A stretch of 29,327 nucleotides of DNA from Balamuthia mandrillaris. Taxonomy: Eukaryota; Discosea; Longamoebia; Balamuthiidae. Where the stretch lies: contig JAVKOQ010000532.1 of assembly GCA_031835245.1 (NCBI GenBank), positions 1 to 29,327 on the forward strand. Direction: 5' to 3'. Shown piece after piece: positions 27,435 to 29,327 of this stretch. Below the pieces are notes generated by a model, which had not been told where the DNA came from, did no database searches, and worked only from the letters and a program-made list of their open reading frames with translations. Numbering within the stretch: position 1 is the first letter of the stretch; the number at the start of each line of letters is the position of its first letter. The position numbers were made by a program, and so were the translations under genes.

Positions 27435-29327
27435 TATGGTTACTGCTAACCCAAAAATTTACATCACCCACAGTTATATGATGCAAGATATCAACTTTAA
27501 AGAAATGTTACCTTCCTCTGAAATCACTCTCACTCGAGTGCCATCCTCCACATCTGGTGGCGGCCGAAGAAAGAAAGACGCCAGCCCTCCTCTCAGCAAC
27601 ACAGACATATGCCTCTGGCGCTCCATTCTTGAGGGATTGTTGCAGCGTTTGAAGCGAGTATCCGAGCTCGTCTTAGAAGTAGTTTCCATGACGAGCCCTG
27701 AAGGGTTGACTTCTTTGGAGGATTTACCTGAGAACTACTTTGAGACGGAAGGCGAAAGCGAGGGCAACACTACAATGATTGGAGCCGGTTCACCAGATTT
27801 TGTGGGTCCCAAGGGTCAGTTCCTGTCGGTTTGCTCGTGGTTGTCCATCAAGGAGGTGGCGTTGCTGTTAGGATCTGTTGGCAGCATCGTTCCTCTCCCT
27901 ACTCCTGCTCAAGCCGAGGTTTGACTTTTGTGTTGTGTGCGATATTTTTAATGCTTGTTTAACACATGCAACACAAATGAACGCAGCCTTTTATCAAAGA
28001 AGAGATGGTGGGCTTTGCAGGCGACCTCTTTTTAGACATATTGCTGCAGTGCAGGCATCGTGGTGCGTTGGAAAAATCGTACATGGGACTGCAGGTACTT
28101 ACGGAGAACCTACTCTCCTGCGATAACCCTCGTCTTCATGACTTGCCGCATCGGTGGATCGATGTACGTTACTTCTTTCTTGCATTTTTCTTAGTCCAAG
28201 TGACTTATTGATTTGCAATAAACAAACGAACACACAATGAAACATCAGCGACTATTGGCGACAGTGACCAGCACAGAGTTTAAATCTACTACGAGACGCA
28301 GCGCAGGCCTCCCCTACTCATTCTCTGCCATTCTTAGAGCTGAGTCCATTGTGTTGGAACAACGCAGAGGAGGCAGCAAAGTATTGGTAGGCAAAGTAGT
28401 GCAAGAATTGCTTGCTCTAGTGGGCTCAAAACAAGAACAAGGATCAGCAGAGCAGGAAGGACCCAAGAAAGTGGTAGTGGATGATTCAATGAAAGTTCAT
28501 GCTCTGAACGTTTTGCGAATGCTATTACGTGACTCTGCCCTTCGCTTCGAGGTGATGCCCTACCTCATGGATGCTCTTGTTCTCTGCATAGAAGGCTATA
28601 CCTCTCCCAATTGGGGCATTCGAAACTCCTCCACCATGACCTTTAGCGTTTTGGTGGAGAGGATCGTGGCGCCAAAGCTGGTCAGAGATGAGCATTCAAG
28701 GAAGAACACCGCCACTTTTGCCCAGTTCTTCGCAAAGCATCCAAAGCTCTATCCTTATCTTTTGCAAAAGTTGCAGGCAGAGATGTCGTTACAACCACAA
28801 ACCAAAAAGGTATTGTTATGCTTCTCTCTCTCTCTCTCTCTCTCTTATCTCTTTTTCTCTTCTAATTTGATCCATTTTTTGGTTGGATTACAGCAGGAAC
28901 AAAGCGCACAACTCTATTCTAGTCTCTACCCAGTTCTCGTTTTGCTGTCCAAGCTGACGCCATCACAGAAGAAGAGAAAAACAATCGTGGAAGAAAAGAA
29001 CAAAGAGAAGGACCTGAAAACAACTGATGGCTCGGCAACATTTGTGGACACCAACCACCCAGTGAAGGCAGCTGCTTCTCCCTCAGCTTTCATACCGGTG
29101 GTTCTTCGATGTGCCTCAGAACCCAACTTCAAGGTCAGACAGATGGCGGCAAGGGCCTTAGTTCCTTTGCTTTCGCTGGAGGATGTTCCCGTCTACTTAA
29201 AGTTGTTGGTGGATTCTGTTCCTGATGCCTCTGGTGCGTTTCCTTTCTCCTCTTTCTTTTTATTGATTTTTTCTCCTTGTCCCGCATTAACAATATGTTA
29301 TATAAAGGGCAAAGAAGGATTAGACAT
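23207..29327 (+). CDS. THADA: THADA / Trm732-like tRNA methylation cofactor, 5' part
   Basis: Very large HEAT-repeat protein. Its yeast relative Trm732 guides Trm7 to 2'-O-methylate tRNA position 32. Exons are 23207-23438, 23514-25324, 25487-25590, 25709-26476, 26536-26947, 27047-27200, 27262-27391, 27474-27918, 27987-28163, 28249-28809, 28894-29233 and 29308 to beyond the edge. Phases close throughout, giving at least 1,718 residues. Diagnostic stretches are GAMYPGAPFQRKMTALSL, NLLEASQLAPMHGPLLAIR, SWLSIKEVALLLGS, LLQCRHRGALEKSYMGL, STTRRSAGLPYSFSAIL, VHALNVLRMLLRDS, TSPNWGIRNSSTMTFSVL, FFAKHPKLYPYLLQKL and RQMAARALVPLL, matching the DUF2428 core of THADA. Intron 1 (75 nt) is a multiple of three without stops, so it would read through if retained. 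The acceptor of exon 11 could also be 3 nt later. The 3' end lies outside the window. Confidence 0.94.
25630..25661 (+). repeat. (CT)n microsatellite in THADA intron 3
   Basis: CT units in gene sense in the 5' half of the intron, followed by a CA-rich, A-rich stretch up to the CAG acceptor. Confidence 0.9.
27396..27433 (+). repeat. (CT)n microsatellite in THADA intron 7
   Basis: About 19 TC units starting directly after the GTACTT donor. CTGCTAACCC, a branch-site-like element, and an A/C-rich end follow. Confidence 0.92.
28821..28846 (+). repeat. (CT)n microsatellite in THADA intron 10
   Basis: About 12 TC units a few bases after the donor, again on the coding strand. Confidence 0.9.

Noticed and set aside
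1-29327. Mobile elements, LTR or viral remnants
   Set aside because: No reverse transcriptase, integrase, transposase or capsid-like reading frame, and no long terminal repeats were seen; the repeats are simple-sequence only.

Overview
This is a gene-dense piece of a eukaryotic nuclear genome. Eleven protein-coding genes fill about 29 kb, most of them split by short spliceosomal introns (mostly about 55-160 nt), with gaps between genes of only tens to a few hundred bases. The gene set (THO complex, mitochondrial ribosomal protein, RasGEF, NBR1, THADA, DUS3, GMPPA, ZNG1, PTPS, F-box/WD40) together with a minor-spliceosome (U12, AT-AC) intron suggests a free-living unicellular protist. An amoebozoan such as an Acanthamoeba/Balamuthia-like amoeba is my guess. 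That is inference from gene content and base composition, not a database result.

Layout from left to right: 3' end of THOC3 (+, partial, 1-1079); MRPL12 (-, 1157-2151); ZNG1/CBWD GTPase (+, 2695-4249); GMPPA (-, 4336-6560); an intronless F-box/WD40 gene (+, 6751-8508); a RasGEF (-, 8552-11962 or further upstream); a histidine-phosphatase/coiled-coil/beta-domain fusion (-, 12311-15318); an NBR1-like autophagy receptor (-, 15733-17522); PTPS (-, 18328-19183); DUS3 (-, 19407-22895); and the 5' two-thirds or so of THADA (+, 23207 to the window edge). Exon boundaries were placed by eye, requiring reading phase to match at every junction and homologous residues to join. In nearly all genes the phases close exactly.

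The genes are mostly housekeeping and do not form one pathway. The clearest functional link is the divergent pair DUS3/THADA: both act in tRNA modification and share a 311-bp intergenic region that holds two copies of a tRNA T-loop/B-box-like 13-mer. Convergent neighbours have stop codons only 43-86 bp apart, so their 3' UTRs probably overlap.

The most unusual signals are: (1) a 100-nt AT-AC intron with canonical U12 splice signals in the RasGEF; (2) the phosphatase fusion; (3) the shared intron layout, with pyrimidines at the 5' side, an A-rich 3' end and loose donors; (4) a tandem array of AATAAA signals behind DUS3; (5) a possible CaaX box on the F-box/WD40 protein; and (6) an NBR1 without a visible ZZ finger, with a frame discontinuity in its linker. 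I saw no rRNA, tRNA, CRISPR, transposon, LTR element or viral remnant.
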